A stretch of DNA of 16,123 nt from Betaproteobacteria bacterium (lineage in GTDB: Bacteria; Pseudomonadota; Gammaproteobacteria; Burkholderiales; SG8-41): NCBI GenBank assembly GCA_025353085.1, contig JANXRI010000195.1:1-16123 (forward strand), given 5' to 3'. Below are positions 7,192 to 13,834 of the stretch, piece by piece. The position numbers and the translations under genes were made by a program. The notes beneath the pieces were generated by a model that saw nothing but the letters and a program-made list of their open reading frames with translations, was not told the origin of the DNA and made no database searches. The number at the start of each line of letters is the position of its first letter. Within the stretch, counting starts at the first letter, position 1.

Positions 7192-8361
7192 GTGAATGCG
7201 AACGTAAAGCTCTACAGTGCCGTCGGCGACGAACTCACGCATTACGACGTCGATGTCGATGCCATGGCGCTGATTAAACGCGCAACCATCAAGGTTCCCG
7301 CCGTCGTCCAGTACGCGTGGCCGCATCCGTCGAAGCGCGACCTCTACGTCGCCACCAGCAACCGCGGCGCCGGCATGACGGCCGATTACAACCATGTCAG
7401 CGCGCTGCGCATCGATCCGGCCAGCGGCGCGCTCGCCCATCACGGCGAGCCGGTGCCGCTGTGGACACGCGCGGTGCACATCTGCGTGACGCCCGATGGA
7501 AAATTTCTGCTCAGCGCTCACAACCTGCCGCATGCCGGCATCACGGTCCATCGAATCAATGCGGACGGCTCAATCGGCGCGGCGGCCCAACAACCGGACG
7601 GACTCGCGTGCGGAATCTATCCGCATCAGGTGATGGCAGTATATTCCACCGGCACGGTCATGCTGATCGACCGCGGCAACGACGCGAAAAAAGACCAGCC
7701 CGAGGACCCCGGCGCTTTGCGGCTCTTCCGCATCAACGATGGCGTGCTGGCTAACCTCGCGGTGGTCGCGCCGAACGGCGGTTACGGATTCGGGCCGCGG
7801 CATCTGGATTTTCATCCGCGTGAGCCGTGGGTTTATGTTTCGCTCGAGCGTCAGGACAAGCTTTACATGTACCGCATGCAGGGCGACAGCCTCGAGCCGA
7901 CCGCCGCTTACACCCGCGACACACTCGCCGATCCGGCCAACGTCAAGCCGCGTCAACTCGCGGGCACGATCCACGTGCATCCGAACGGGCGCTTCGTCTA
8001 TCTGGTCAATCGCAACGACTCGACCGTCGATTATGCGGGCCAGCAGGTATTCGGCGGCGGCGACAACAGCATCGCTGTCTATGCGGTCGATCAGCAGACC
8101 GGCGAGCCGACGTTGATACAACATGCCGATACGCACGCGATCCACGTGCGCACCTTCGCGATCGACCCCGGCGGGCGCATGATGGTCGCGGCGAGCATCG
8201 CGCCCATCGCCGCGCGCGTAGGCGACAAGGTCGTCACCGTGCCGGCGACTTTATCGGTCATGAAAGTTGGCGCTGACGGCAAGCTCGCATTCGTGCGCAA
8301 GTACGACGTCGAGACCAACGGCAAGATTCATTACTGGATGGGAATGTTCGGATTGGATTAA
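7192..8361 (+). CDS. Lactonase-family seven-bladed beta-propeller protein (6-phosphogluconolactonase-like, COG2706 type)
   Basis: The 389-residue product shows a series of propeller-blade repeats with an H/D-P-x-G-R/K-F core: VTPDGKFLLSAHN, DFHPREPWVYVSLERQDKLY, VHPNGRFVYLVNRNDSTVDY and IDPGGRMMVAASI. This is the pattern of the YbhE/Pgl and muconate-cycloisomerase-like lactonase group. Known members hydrolyse 6-phosphogluconolactone or related lactones. There is no signal peptide, so it should be cytoplasmic. The GTG at 7192 follows a GAGGAG ribosome binding site at good spacing. It is 40 bp downstream of the Bug receptor. In that setting the substrate may be a lactone derived from an imported acid rather than the pentose-phosphate intermediate, but this is inference. 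No sequence defects were noted. Confidence 0.85.
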   Translation: MNANVKLYSAVGDELTHYDVDVDAMALIKRATIKVPAVVQYAWPHPSKRDLYVATSNRGAGMTADYNHVSALRIDPASGALAHHGEPVPLWTRAVHICVTPDGKFLLSAHNLPHAGITVHRINADGSIGAAAQQPDGLACGIYPHQVMAVYSTGTVMLIDRGNDAKKDQPEDPGALRLFRINDGVLANLAVVAPNGGYGFGPRHLDFHPREPWVYVSLERQDKLYMYRMQGDSLEPTAAYTRDTLADPANVKPRQLAGTIHVHPNGRFVYLVNRNDSTVDYAGQQVFGGGDNSIAVYAVDQQTGEPTLIQHADTHAIHVRTFAIDPGGRMMVAASIAPIAARVGDKVVTVPATLSVMKVGADGKLAFVRKYDVETNGKIHYWMGMFGLD

Positions 8362-8401
8362 CGCGAGGGAAGTTGTCTTCCGAAATGGGGCAGCCGGCTA
8401 A

Positions 8402-8673
8402 GTGATTTGAAGTTTCAAACACAAAGGATTGCGGCGATTTTTTTTGAGCGCGAGCTCCGGGATTCAACCATCGCATGCCGAGCGATTGAAGCTTATTGTC
8501 AGTTGGCTAAGTCTCGCTGTAGCATCGAAAGACATGGACCTTCCTGGCCTGAAACTCACCGGCTCAAAGAGACTCGCAAGGACACATGGTTTGTCTGGGT
8601 GAACGGAAACTGGCGTGTGACATTTTCATTTGAGGGCAAGGATGCCACCGGTGTTGATTACGAGAACTACCAC
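8402..8673 (+). pseudogene. HigB/RelE-type toxin gene, disrupted by a nonsense codon and a 1-nt frameshift
   Basis: Two frames must be joined to recover the protein. From GTG 8402, codon 3 is TGA (8408-8410). The same frame then reads SFKHKGLRRFFLSASSGIQP, SHAERLKL and later KDMDLPGLKL up to 8557. The family then continues one base back as HRLKETRKDTWFVWVNGNWR and VTFSFEGKDATGVDYENYH. That is the standard layout of HigB-like ribosome-dependent mRNA interferases, including the VNGNWRVTF core and the DYENYH end. A single missing base near 8557 (CTC-AC where CTCCAC would give L-H) explains the shift. No HigA antitoxin follows; an attC-like site comes next. An open frame of 102 codons from TTG 8407 does span the region, but its first half is the wrong frame. 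The toxin should be inactive. Confidence 0.8.
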
Positions 8674-8729
8674 ACCCAACTATCGCTGCACCGGACGGCC
8701 TGCGACCGCAGGTGAAACAAACGTTGGCC
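8674..8729 (+). other. attC-like recombination site (integron cassette relic)
   Basis: The outer core ACCCAAC (8674-8680) fits the RYYYAAC consensus, and GTTGGCC (8723-8729) fits GTTRRRY with one mismatch; CCAAC and GTTGG are complementary. Inside, CACC (8689-8692) pairs with GGTG (8711-8714), with exactly 8 nt on each side between the outer and inner boxes. The centre forms a hairpin, TGCG-AC-CGCA (8701-8710). The length of 56 bp is at the low end for attC sites. It begins directly after the HigB pseudogene coding end and stops 4 bp before the GNAT start codon, exactly where a cassette boundary should be. No integrase gene and no second matching site are visible in the window. Confidence 0.6.
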
Positions 8730-8733
8730 AGCT

Positions 8734-9168
8734 ATGGCATTCGCGATAACAATACGCCCTTACCAATCCGACGATCTGGAGGAAGTCGTTGCCCTCTGGA
8801 AAGACGTATTTCCTGGTGATCCACCTTGGAACGAAGCTGCAACGGTGATTCGACGCAAGCTAGGAGTTCAACCACAACTTTTTCTTGTCGGCCTTTACGA
8901 CGAGCACGTCGTCGCTACTGTGGTTGCCGGTTACGACGGCGTTCGAGGCTGGATCCATCACCTGGCGGTGTGTTCGTCGCAACGTCGAAGGGGAATAGGG
9001 CGCGACCTTATGCATGCTGCAGAAAAGGGATTGGCGAAGATCGGCTGCCCAAAGGTGAATCTCCAAATCCGCGCCACGAATGACTCTGTCGTAGAATTCT
9101 ATCGGACACTCGGCTACAACATTGAAGAGCGCATTAGCCTTGGCAAACGTCTGGATAATGCTGGTTAA
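8734..9168 (+). CDS. GNAT-family N-acetyltransferase
   Basis: The 144-residue product is a complete single-domain GNAT fold. It has the N-terminal IRPYQSDDLEEVVALWKDVF (helix 1 region), the beta-4 strand GWIHHLAVCSSQ, and the acetyl-CoA pyrophosphate loop QRRRGIGRDLM (83-93, Q-x-x-G-x-G/A type). It closes with VNLQIRATNDSVVEFYRTLGY, the motif B helix with the catalytic-region Tyr. It transfers acetyl from acetyl-CoA to an amine whose identity cannot be read. The ATG lies 4 bp after an attC-like site, and GNAT enzymes are among the most frequent integron cassette genes, so capture as a cassette is likely. Base composition is lower in GC than the flanks. No attC-like site could be found after its stop codon. 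Confidence 0.9.
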   Translation: MAFAITIRPYQSDDLEEVVALWKDVFPGDPPWNEAATVIRRKLGVQPQLFLVGLYDEHVVATVVAGYDGVRGWIHHLAVCSSQRRRGIGRDLMHAAEKGLAKIGCPKVNLQIRATNDSVVEFYRTLGYNIEERISLGKRLDNAG

Positions 9169-9259
9169 CCGCGCGAACGATGGCGACACGGAAAACGCTA
9201 CACGCTCGACATCCTTCGCCAACGCTGCCGGAGAAAGACCATCGATTCCACAAAAATTC

Positions 9260-9985
9260 ATGCACAACGATGACCTTCAAACCGGCCGTCTCATTAGTCG
9301 CCGTGAAACACTCACGCTGCTCGGCGCCGCCGGGGCCGCGTTGCTTGCGGGCCGCGCAGCGTGGTCGTCCGCTGCGGAGTCCGCGCTCTCCTGCGTCGCG
9401 AGCCCGGAACAAACCGAAGGTCCCTATTTTGTCGACGAGCGCTTGAACCGCTCCGACATTCGTTCCGATCCAGCGGACGGGGCGGTGAGAGAAGGCGTGC
9501 CGCTGACGTTGTCGCTCCTGATTTCCTCGGTCGCGGCGGGCAAGTGCTCGCCGCTGGCGGGCGCGACCGTCGACCTCTGGCATTGCGACGCCACCGGCGC
9601 GTACTCGGATGCGCGCGATCCGGGATTTAATACGGCCGGCAAAAAATTCCTGCGCGGCTACCAGGTGACGGACTCCAGCGGCAGCGCGCGTTTCACCACG
9701 ATCTATCCGGGCTGGTACGACGGCCGCACCGTCCACCTCCACTTCAAAGTCCGCGGCGCCGCGGCGTCGAAGCGTAATTACGAATTTACGTCCCAGCTCT
9801 ATTTCGACGACGCATTCACCGACCGCGTCTACGCCCGCAATCCCTATGCGCGCCGGGGCCCGCGCTCCGTGCGTAATAGTAGAGATGGTATTTTCCGCGA
9901 CGGCGGCAACCGCTTGATCCTGCCGGTCATCGCGAGCGACGAAGGCTACGCGGCAAACTTCAACGTCGGGCTCAGACTTGCATAA
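9260..9985 (+). CDS. Exported intradiol ring-cleavage dioxygenase
   Basis: This is a non-haem Fe(III) enzyme of the catechol/protocatechuate 3,4-dioxygenase superfamily, which inserts O2 between the two hydroxyl carbons of a catechol. From the ATG at 9260 it is 241 residues. The N-terminus is a Tat-type signal: SRRETL (13-18) followed by the hydrophobic stretch LTLLGAAGAALLAG, so it should act outside the cytoplasm. The four iron ligands fit Y115 (LWHCDATGAY), Y153 (YPGWYDG), H159 and H161 (TVHLHF). TEGPYF near residue 52 is also family-typical. Such exported versions form a separate subgroup with poorly known substrates. The frame is open upstream to 9122, inside the GNAT gene, but the twin-arginine position favours 9260. 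The methyltransferase gene overlaps its end by 8 bp. Confidence 0.9.
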   Translation: MHNDDLQTGRLISRRETLTLLGAAGAALLAGRAAWSSAAESALSCVASPEQTEGPYFVDERLNRSDIRSDPADGAVREGVPLTLSLLISSVAAGKCSPLAGATVDLWHCDATGAYSDARDPGFNTAGKKFLRGYQVTDSSGSARFTTIYPGWYDGRTVHLHFKVRGAAASKRNYEFTSQLYFDDAFTDRVYARNPYARRGPRSVRNSRDGIFRDGGNRLILPVIASDEGYAANFNVGLRLA

Positions 9986-10706
9986 TCGCGCGCGCAATCC
10001 GCTGAGATTTATTTTGTGGCTGCTCCTGGCGCTTGTGCTGCCGGCGGCCGCGGCCGGGACGGCGGCCCCGCCATACACCACCGTCGCAGCGAGTCCCGAC
10101 GGCATCGGCAAGGTTTACATGGGCCGCGAAATTTCGCACGTGATGAGTTTCCACGGCGCGCCATGGCTGGAGCGCGACGAGCGCCTGGACGAAGAGCGCC
10201 CGGATATTGTATTGAATGCACTCGAATTAAAAGCCAACATGACGGTAGCGGATATCGGCGCAGGCACCGGTTTTTACACCTGGCGAATCGCGCACCGCGT
10301 CGGCGCTGGCGGCATGGTCTACGCGGTGGACGTGCAGCAGGAGATGATCAAGGCGCTCGGACAACAGATGGCACGGCGTGGCGCCGCCAATGTCAGACCC
10401 GTGCTCGGCACGTCCGCCGATCCGAAGCTGCCGCCGAACAGCCTCGATCTCGCGCTGCTGGTGGACGTCTATCACGAATTCGACCAGCCCTATGAGATGC
10501 TTGCCGCAATCGTGCGCGCGGTGAAGCCCGGCGGGCGGGTCGCGTTCGTTGAATTCAGGGCCAACGATTCGCAAGTGCCGATCAAACCTTTGCACACCAT
10601 GACCGAGGCGCAGGTCAAGAGCGAGGCCACCGTTCATCCGCTGGAGTGGGTGCGCACGGCAAGCAATCTGCCGTGGCAGCACGTCATCGTTTTCCGGAAG
10701 AGATAA
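9978..10706 (+). CDS. Class I SAM-dependent methyltransferase with a predicted signal peptide
   Basis: The 242-residue product has a Rossmann-type methyltransferase domain. Motif I is VADIGAGTGFYT (90-101), and the acidic SAM-ribose residue is D118 in VYAVDVQQEM. Motif IV-like LDLALLVDVYHEF and the post-motif segment VKPGGRVAFVEF follow. Before it come a 25-residue hydrophobic leader (ILWLLLALVLPAAAA) that looks like a Sec signal, and the conserved YMGREISHVMSFHGAPWLER segment. The start is TTG at 9978, overlapping the dioxygenase stop in TTGCATAA, which suggests coupled translation. An internal ATG at 10119 with AAGG upstream would give a leaderless cytoplasmic protein but would cut close to the conserved region. 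The methylated substrate is unknown. A strong terminator follows. Confidence 0.87.
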   Translation: MHNRARNPLRFILWLLLALVLPAAAAGTAAPPYTTVAASPDGIGKVYMGREISHVMSFHGAPWLERDERLDEERPDIVLNALELKANMTVADIGAGTGFYTWRIAHRVGAGGMVYAVDVQQEMIKALGQQMARRGAANVRPVLGTSADPKLPPNSLDLALLVDVYHEFDQPYEMLAAIVRAVKPGGRVAFVEFRANDSQVPIKPLHTMTEAQVKSEATVHPLEWVRTASNLPWQHVIVFRKR

Positions 10707-10742
10707 CGATCCGGCGAACTATTGAGTATTGCGAAATTGGAG

Positions 10743-10771
10743 AAACCGTGCCCAATGGCACCGGTTTTTTT
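10743..10771 (+). terminator. Rho-independent terminator after the dioxygenase-methyltransferase pair
   Basis: AAACCGTGCC (10743-10752), a CAAT loop (10753-10756) and GGCACCGGTTT form a stem of nine or more pairs with one bulged C. It is followed directly by a run of seven T residues (10765-10771). It lies 36 bp after the methyltransferase stop and reads in the plus direction, so it should end the transcript of the plus-strand block. Confidence 0.85.
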
Positions 10772-10782
10772 AAGGTCAACCG

Positions 10783-10904
10783 CTCAACGCGGAGGACGCG
10801 GAGGTTCGCAGAGGTTCGCAGAGGAAAACTTTAGATTCGTTGAGATTCATTTTTTCTCCGTGCTCCTCAGCGTCCTCTGCGTCCTCCGCGTCCTCCGCGT
10901 TGAG
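10783..10904. repeat. ~120-bp palindromic repeat built of nonamers
   Basis: The outer arms at 10783-10804 and 10883-10904 are perfect 22-bp inverted copies, beginning CTCAACGCGGAGGACGCGG. They continue inward imperfectly: the right arm contains CGTCCTCTG, CGTCCTCCG and CGTCCTCCG in tandem (10871-10897), while the left arm has GAGGTTCGCA twice (10801-10820). The AT-rich centre (10823-10858) also partly self-pairs. It sits between converging gene blocks, so it could act as a bidirectional transcription barrier. CTCTGCGTCCTCCGCG-type elements are found scattered between genes in many environmental bacteria; this is recalled, not searched. A sister element with AAGGACGC units lies at 13712-13832. 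Confidence 0.8.
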
Positions 10905-10943
10905 AGTTGGTTTCGACAGCGATGCGAGAAGGCAGGCAATCCA

Positions 10944-11945
10944 TCATGCCGCCAACTCGCGCAACTGCTTGAGCAGCGCGTCGGGTATGGCGATGCCGTT
11001 CGCGCGGGCATCGGCAACCAGTTTATGCCGCCGCTCTCCCGGCAGACGCACGCCTTCATCTTCGAGCATTGCTGCGATCAGCGTCTCGATACGCTCTTCG
11101 TACGCAGCACCCCCCGCCATTGCGCCGGGATCGATCGCGAGCAGCGCGTGGCCGATGGATGCCGGCCGCCCCGGTTCGAAAAATGAGTCGTTCTCGAAAC
11201 CGAACTGCGCGCCCGTCAGTGCGCAGCACAGCAATTCCACCATCAGCGCGAGCAACACGCCTTTCACGCCGCCGATCGCCGCCATGCTGCCCGTCAACGC
11301 GGCCTTCGCGTCGGTGGTGGGTTTGCCCCCGGCATCGAGAGCCCAACCCAGCGGAATCGGTGTGCCTTCCTTCGCGGCGACCATGAGCTTGCCGCGTGCG
11401 ACTTCGGTCAGCGACAAATCGATGATCAATGGCGCATACCCGGCACGCGGAAATACTGCTGCGACCGGATTGGTGCCGAACAGCGGCTTTTTTCCGTTCC
11501 ACGCATTGATCGCCGCCGGAGAATTAGTAAAACCGATGCCGATGAGACCAGCCGCGGCGAGCGGAGCAAGATGGTAATCCATCGCGCCGCAGTGGTGGCT
11601 GTGCGTGACGCCGCAAAAGGCGATGCCGAATTCGCGCGCGCGGCGCAACGCTTCGCGCGTGGCCAGCTCCATCGCGAGATACGCGAGACCGCCTTGCGCA
11701 TCGATCAGGCAGGCCGCGCCCTTTTCATGCGCGATGCGCGGCTCGACGGTTCCATTTGCGCGCCCTTCTTTGACGTGCTGCGCATAAAGCTGCACGCGCG
11801 ACAACCCATGTCCGCCGAGACCGGCCATTTCGGCGGCGACGAGCGATCGGGCCGTTGCAAGGGCCACGGCATCGGATGCGCCCGCACGCACCAGAGCGCC
11901 GACGACAAGCTGCGTGAGTTGCTCGACCGACAGTTTATTTTCCAC
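10944..11945 (-). CDS. Ldh2-family (malate/L-lactate/sulfolactate-type) NAD(P)-dependent dehydrogenase
   Basis: The 333-residue product belongs to the Ldh2/MDH2 oxidoreductases, which lack a Rossmann fold and oxidise 2-hydroxy acids to 2-oxo acids. Key features are GLGGHGLSR (42-50; His46 and Arg50 match the SHG-x-x-R motif), the catalytic-region HSHHCGAM (115-122), GFTNSPAAINAW, and the cofactor-site FGTNPVA (156-162). Family substrates include malate, L-lactate, sulfolactate, ureidoglycolate and 2,3-diketogulonate. The start is GTG at 11945 with GAAGGTGA upstream at good spacing. It is last in the minus-strand block, 27 bp after the flavoprotein stop, so co-transcription is likely. A role in oxidising malate or a homologue made by the upstream hydro-lyase is my inference. 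Confidence 0.9.
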   Translation of the reverse strand: MENKLSVEQLTQLVVGALVRAGASDAVALATARSLVAAEMAGLGGHGLSRVQLYAQHVKEGRANGTVEPRIAHEKGAACLIDAQGGLAYLAMELATREALRRAREFGIAFCGVTHSHHCGAMDYHLAPLAAAGLIGIGFTNSPAAINAWNGKKPLFGTNPVAAVFPRAGYAPLIIDLSLTEVARGKLMVAAKEGTPIPLGWALDAGGKPTTDAKAALTGSMAAIGGVKGVLLALMVELLCCALTGAQFGFENDSFFEPGRPASIGHALLAIDPGAMAGGAAYEERIETLIAAMLEDEGVRLPGERRHKLVADARANGIAIPDALLKQLRELAA

Positions 11946-11972
11946 GCATCACCTTCGCCTGCATCCGCCGGT

Positions 11973-13697
11973 TCAGGCGGTGGCCGTCTCGACCAGCAAA
12001 GTCTGCCCGGGCTTCACGCGGCTGAACACCACCGGTTTGGTCTCCACCTTAAAGCCTTCATCGTTTAACGTCACGCACGTAAAGTGCGAATTTTCAAGAT
12101 TGCCCGCGTCGGGGAAGTCGCTGCGGAAGTGCGCGCCGCGCGAATCCTCGCGCGCCATCGCCGCGAAGTTGATCGACTTGCTGACCAGAATCTGGCTTTT
12201 GAGATTCAACCAGTCGTGCCACGTCAGATTGAACGCAAGATTGCCCGACTCGACGCCGATCCCGTCGAGCCGGGCGTCGAGTTCGTCGAGCTTCCCTTCT
12301 GCGCGCTTCATACTGGCCGCGTCGCGGACGATACCGACATCGTCCCACATCACCTCATAGAGGGTCTCGCGCACGGCATTCAAATCGCCGGCGGGCCGCG
12401 TCAGTGGCGCGCGGCAGCGTTGGAGCGCTGTTTCGAGCGCGTCCTGATCGGGTGCGTGGAACACACCGTTCGCCTTGACCCAGCCCGGCAACACGTCGCC
12501 GGCAATCCCGCCGAACACGGTCGAGTTCGCAACGCCATTGCCGCCGAGCCGGTTCGCGCCATGCACGCCGCCCGAATCTTCGCCAGCCACGAACAGTCCG
12601 TGAACGGAAGTCGAGCAGTCCGCCTTGAACGCCACACCACCCATCATGTAATGCGCGGTCGGCACGACTTCGACGAGGCCGCCGGCAAGATCGAAACCGC
12701 AATCGTCGCAACGCTCGACCATGCCTTTGAAATTTTTCCGGTTATTGGCGGCGCCAAGGTGTCCCATGCTGATGTAAACACCGCCATTCGGCGTGGTGCG
12801 GCCCGCGCGCATCTCGGCAAAAATTCCGCGGGACACGATGTCGCGCGTCGCGCGCTCGAGTTTCGCATCGTACTTGTCCATGAAGCGCTCTTTGTCGCCG
12901 TTGAGCAGGAAGCCGCCGGCGCCGCGCAGACCTTCTTCGAGCACGGTGCCCGTCATGCGCGTGCCCGTGCCCGCGAGCAATCCGGTCGGATGAAACTGCA
13001 CCATCTCCATGTCCCGCAGCGTGAGGCCGGCGCGCAATGCCATCGCCATGCCGTCGCACGTCTTGTCGCCGGACGGCGTGTGATATTTGTACATGGTCGG
13101 GCCGCCGCCGGTGCCAAGCAGCACCGCCTGCGCCTGCACGAACACGAATTCGCCGGTACGCACATCGATCATCAACACGCCCGCGAGTGCATCGCCCGCT
13201 TTGTTTTTCACGAACTCGACCGCGCGATGCTCTTCCAGTCGATTGATGCCGCGCGCCCACACCTGCTCGGCGAGCCGGTTGATGATTTCAATGCCCGTCA
13301 GATCGCCCTTGTGCACGGTGCGGTCGAACGTCTGACCCGCGAATGCTTTCTGGTGGATCGTACCGTCGGGATTGCGATCGAAAAAGCAGCCGAGCTCGTT
13401 CTCGAGTTCATGGATGCGCTCGATTGCTACGTTCACGAGCGTCCACGCGAGGTCCTGGTCGGGCAGCCACTTGCCCCCCTCTATGGTGTCCATGAAATGG
13501 CGCTCGATCGAGTCGCCTTCAGCGAGTGCGACGTTATAACCGCCCTGCACCATGCGCGTACAGCCGCATTTACCGAGCAGACCCTTCACCGCGACAGTGA
13601 TCGAAAGGTCGGGGTTCTTTTGGTGCGCGTGTAGTGCGGCGAACAAGCCGGCGCCGCCGGAGCCGAGAATCAGAATGTCGGTTTTAAGTGTTTTCAT
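11973..13697 (-). CDS. Fumarate reductase/succinate dehydrogenase-like FAD flavoprotein
   Basis: The 574-residue product has the SdhA/FrdA/NadB architecture. The FAD Rossmann motif is GSGGAGLFAALHA (12-24). Catalytic-domain residues follow: QFHPTGL (H236), EEGLRGAGG (254-262), RDIVSR (R285 at the proton-shuttle arginine position), PTAHYMMGG (H349), and GEDSGGVHGANRLGGN (372-387) for FAD. The C-terminal helical domain carries REDSRGAHFRSDFP. The covalent FAD-histidine of SdhA/FrdA is replaced: the segment reads KCGCTRMVQGG (43-53), so FAD is probably non-covalent, as in soluble members such as L-aspartate oxidase. There is no iron-sulfur SdhB-type partner nearby and no signal peptide. It probably interconverts a saturated and an unsaturated dicarboxylate. 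The ribosome binding site is weak, and a palindromic repeat separates it from the hydro-lyase genes. Confidence 0.9.
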   Translation of the reverse strand: MKTLKTDILILGSGGAGLFAALHAHQKNPDLSITVAVKGLLGKCGCTRMVQGGYNVALAEGDSIERHFMDTIEGGKWLPDQDLAWTLVNVAIERIHELENELGCFFDRNPDGTIHQKAFAGQTFDRTVHKGDLTGIEIINRLAEQVWARGINRLEEHRAVEFVKNKAGDALAGVLMIDVRTGEFVFVQAQAVLLGTGGGPTMYKYHTPSGDKTCDGMAMALRAGLTLRDMEMVQFHPTGLLAGTGTRMTGTVLEEGLRGAGGFLLNGDKERFMDKYDAKLERATRDIVSRGIFAEMRAGRTTPNGGVYISMGHLGAANNRKNFKGMVERCDDCGFDLAGGLVEVVPTAHYMMGGVAFKADCSTSVHGLFVAGEDSGGVHGANRLGGNGVANSTVFGGIAGDVLPGWVKANGVFHAPDQDALETALQRCRAPLTRPAGDLNAVRETLYEVMWDDVGIVRDAASMKRAEGKLDELDARLDGIGVESGNLAFNLTWHDWLNLKSQILVSKSINFAAMAREDSRGAHFRSDFPDAGNLENSHFTCVTLNDEGFKVETKPVVFSRVKPGQTLLVETATA

Positions 13698-13711
13698 TTT
13701 TTAAAATTCTT

Positions 13712-13832
13712 GAACCGCCAAGGACGCGAAGGAAAAGCAAAGGCAAGAAATGCTTTAATAGTAAGAATTACCTGAAGTGCTTTTCCTTTGAATTTGTCTT
13801 TCCTTCGCGTCCTTTGCGTCCTTGCGGTGAAG
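13712..13832. repeat. ~120-bp palindromic repeat, sister of the element at 10783-10904
   Basis: AAGGACGCGAAGGAAA (13720-13735) and TTTCCTTCGCGTCCTT (13799-13814) are perfect 16-bp inverted copies. Beyond them the right arm continues TGCGTCCTTGCGGTGAAG and the left arm starts GAACCGCC. An inner pair, GGAAAAGCA (13731-13739) with TGCTTTTCC (13778-13786), extends the fold. The unit CGTCCTTYG is a nonamer variant of the CGTCCTCYG unit at 10871. It fills nearly all of the 137-bp gap between the hydro-lyase beta-subunit gene and the flavoprotein gene, so it lies inside a presumed operon. Confidence 0.75.
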
Positions 13833-13834
13833 CT

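Noticed and set aside
8362..8401. A cassette boundary upstream of the HigB pseudogene
   Set aside because: The 40 bp contain GTTGTCT but no good GTTRRRY box or inverted repeat, so no left boundary can be claimed.
8407..8715. An intact 102-codon toxin gene starting at TTG 8407
   Set aside because: Only its second half matches HigB; the first half of the toxin is encoded in another frame, and the open frame runs into the attC-like site to find a stop.
9169..9259. A second attC-like site after the GNAT gene, closing a two-cassette array
   Set aside because: I found no GTTRRRY-type box and no symmetric inner boxes between the GNAT stop and the dioxygenase start, so the right cassette boundary cannot be supported.
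9134..10111. A 325-codon minus-strand open frame opposite the dioxygenase
   Set aside because: It is Arg/Ala-rich shadow sequence spanning two real genes on the other strand, without start signals or motifs.
10783..10904. A CRISPR array
   Set aside because: The repeats are 9-10 bp, contiguous and arranged as a palindrome with no unique spacers.
12084..13634. A 516-codon open frame on the plus strand opposite the flavoprotein gene
   Set aside because: It is the antisense shadow of a GC-rich gene; its translation is His/Arg/Ala-rich without any family motif, while the minus strand encodes a complete FrdA-like protein.
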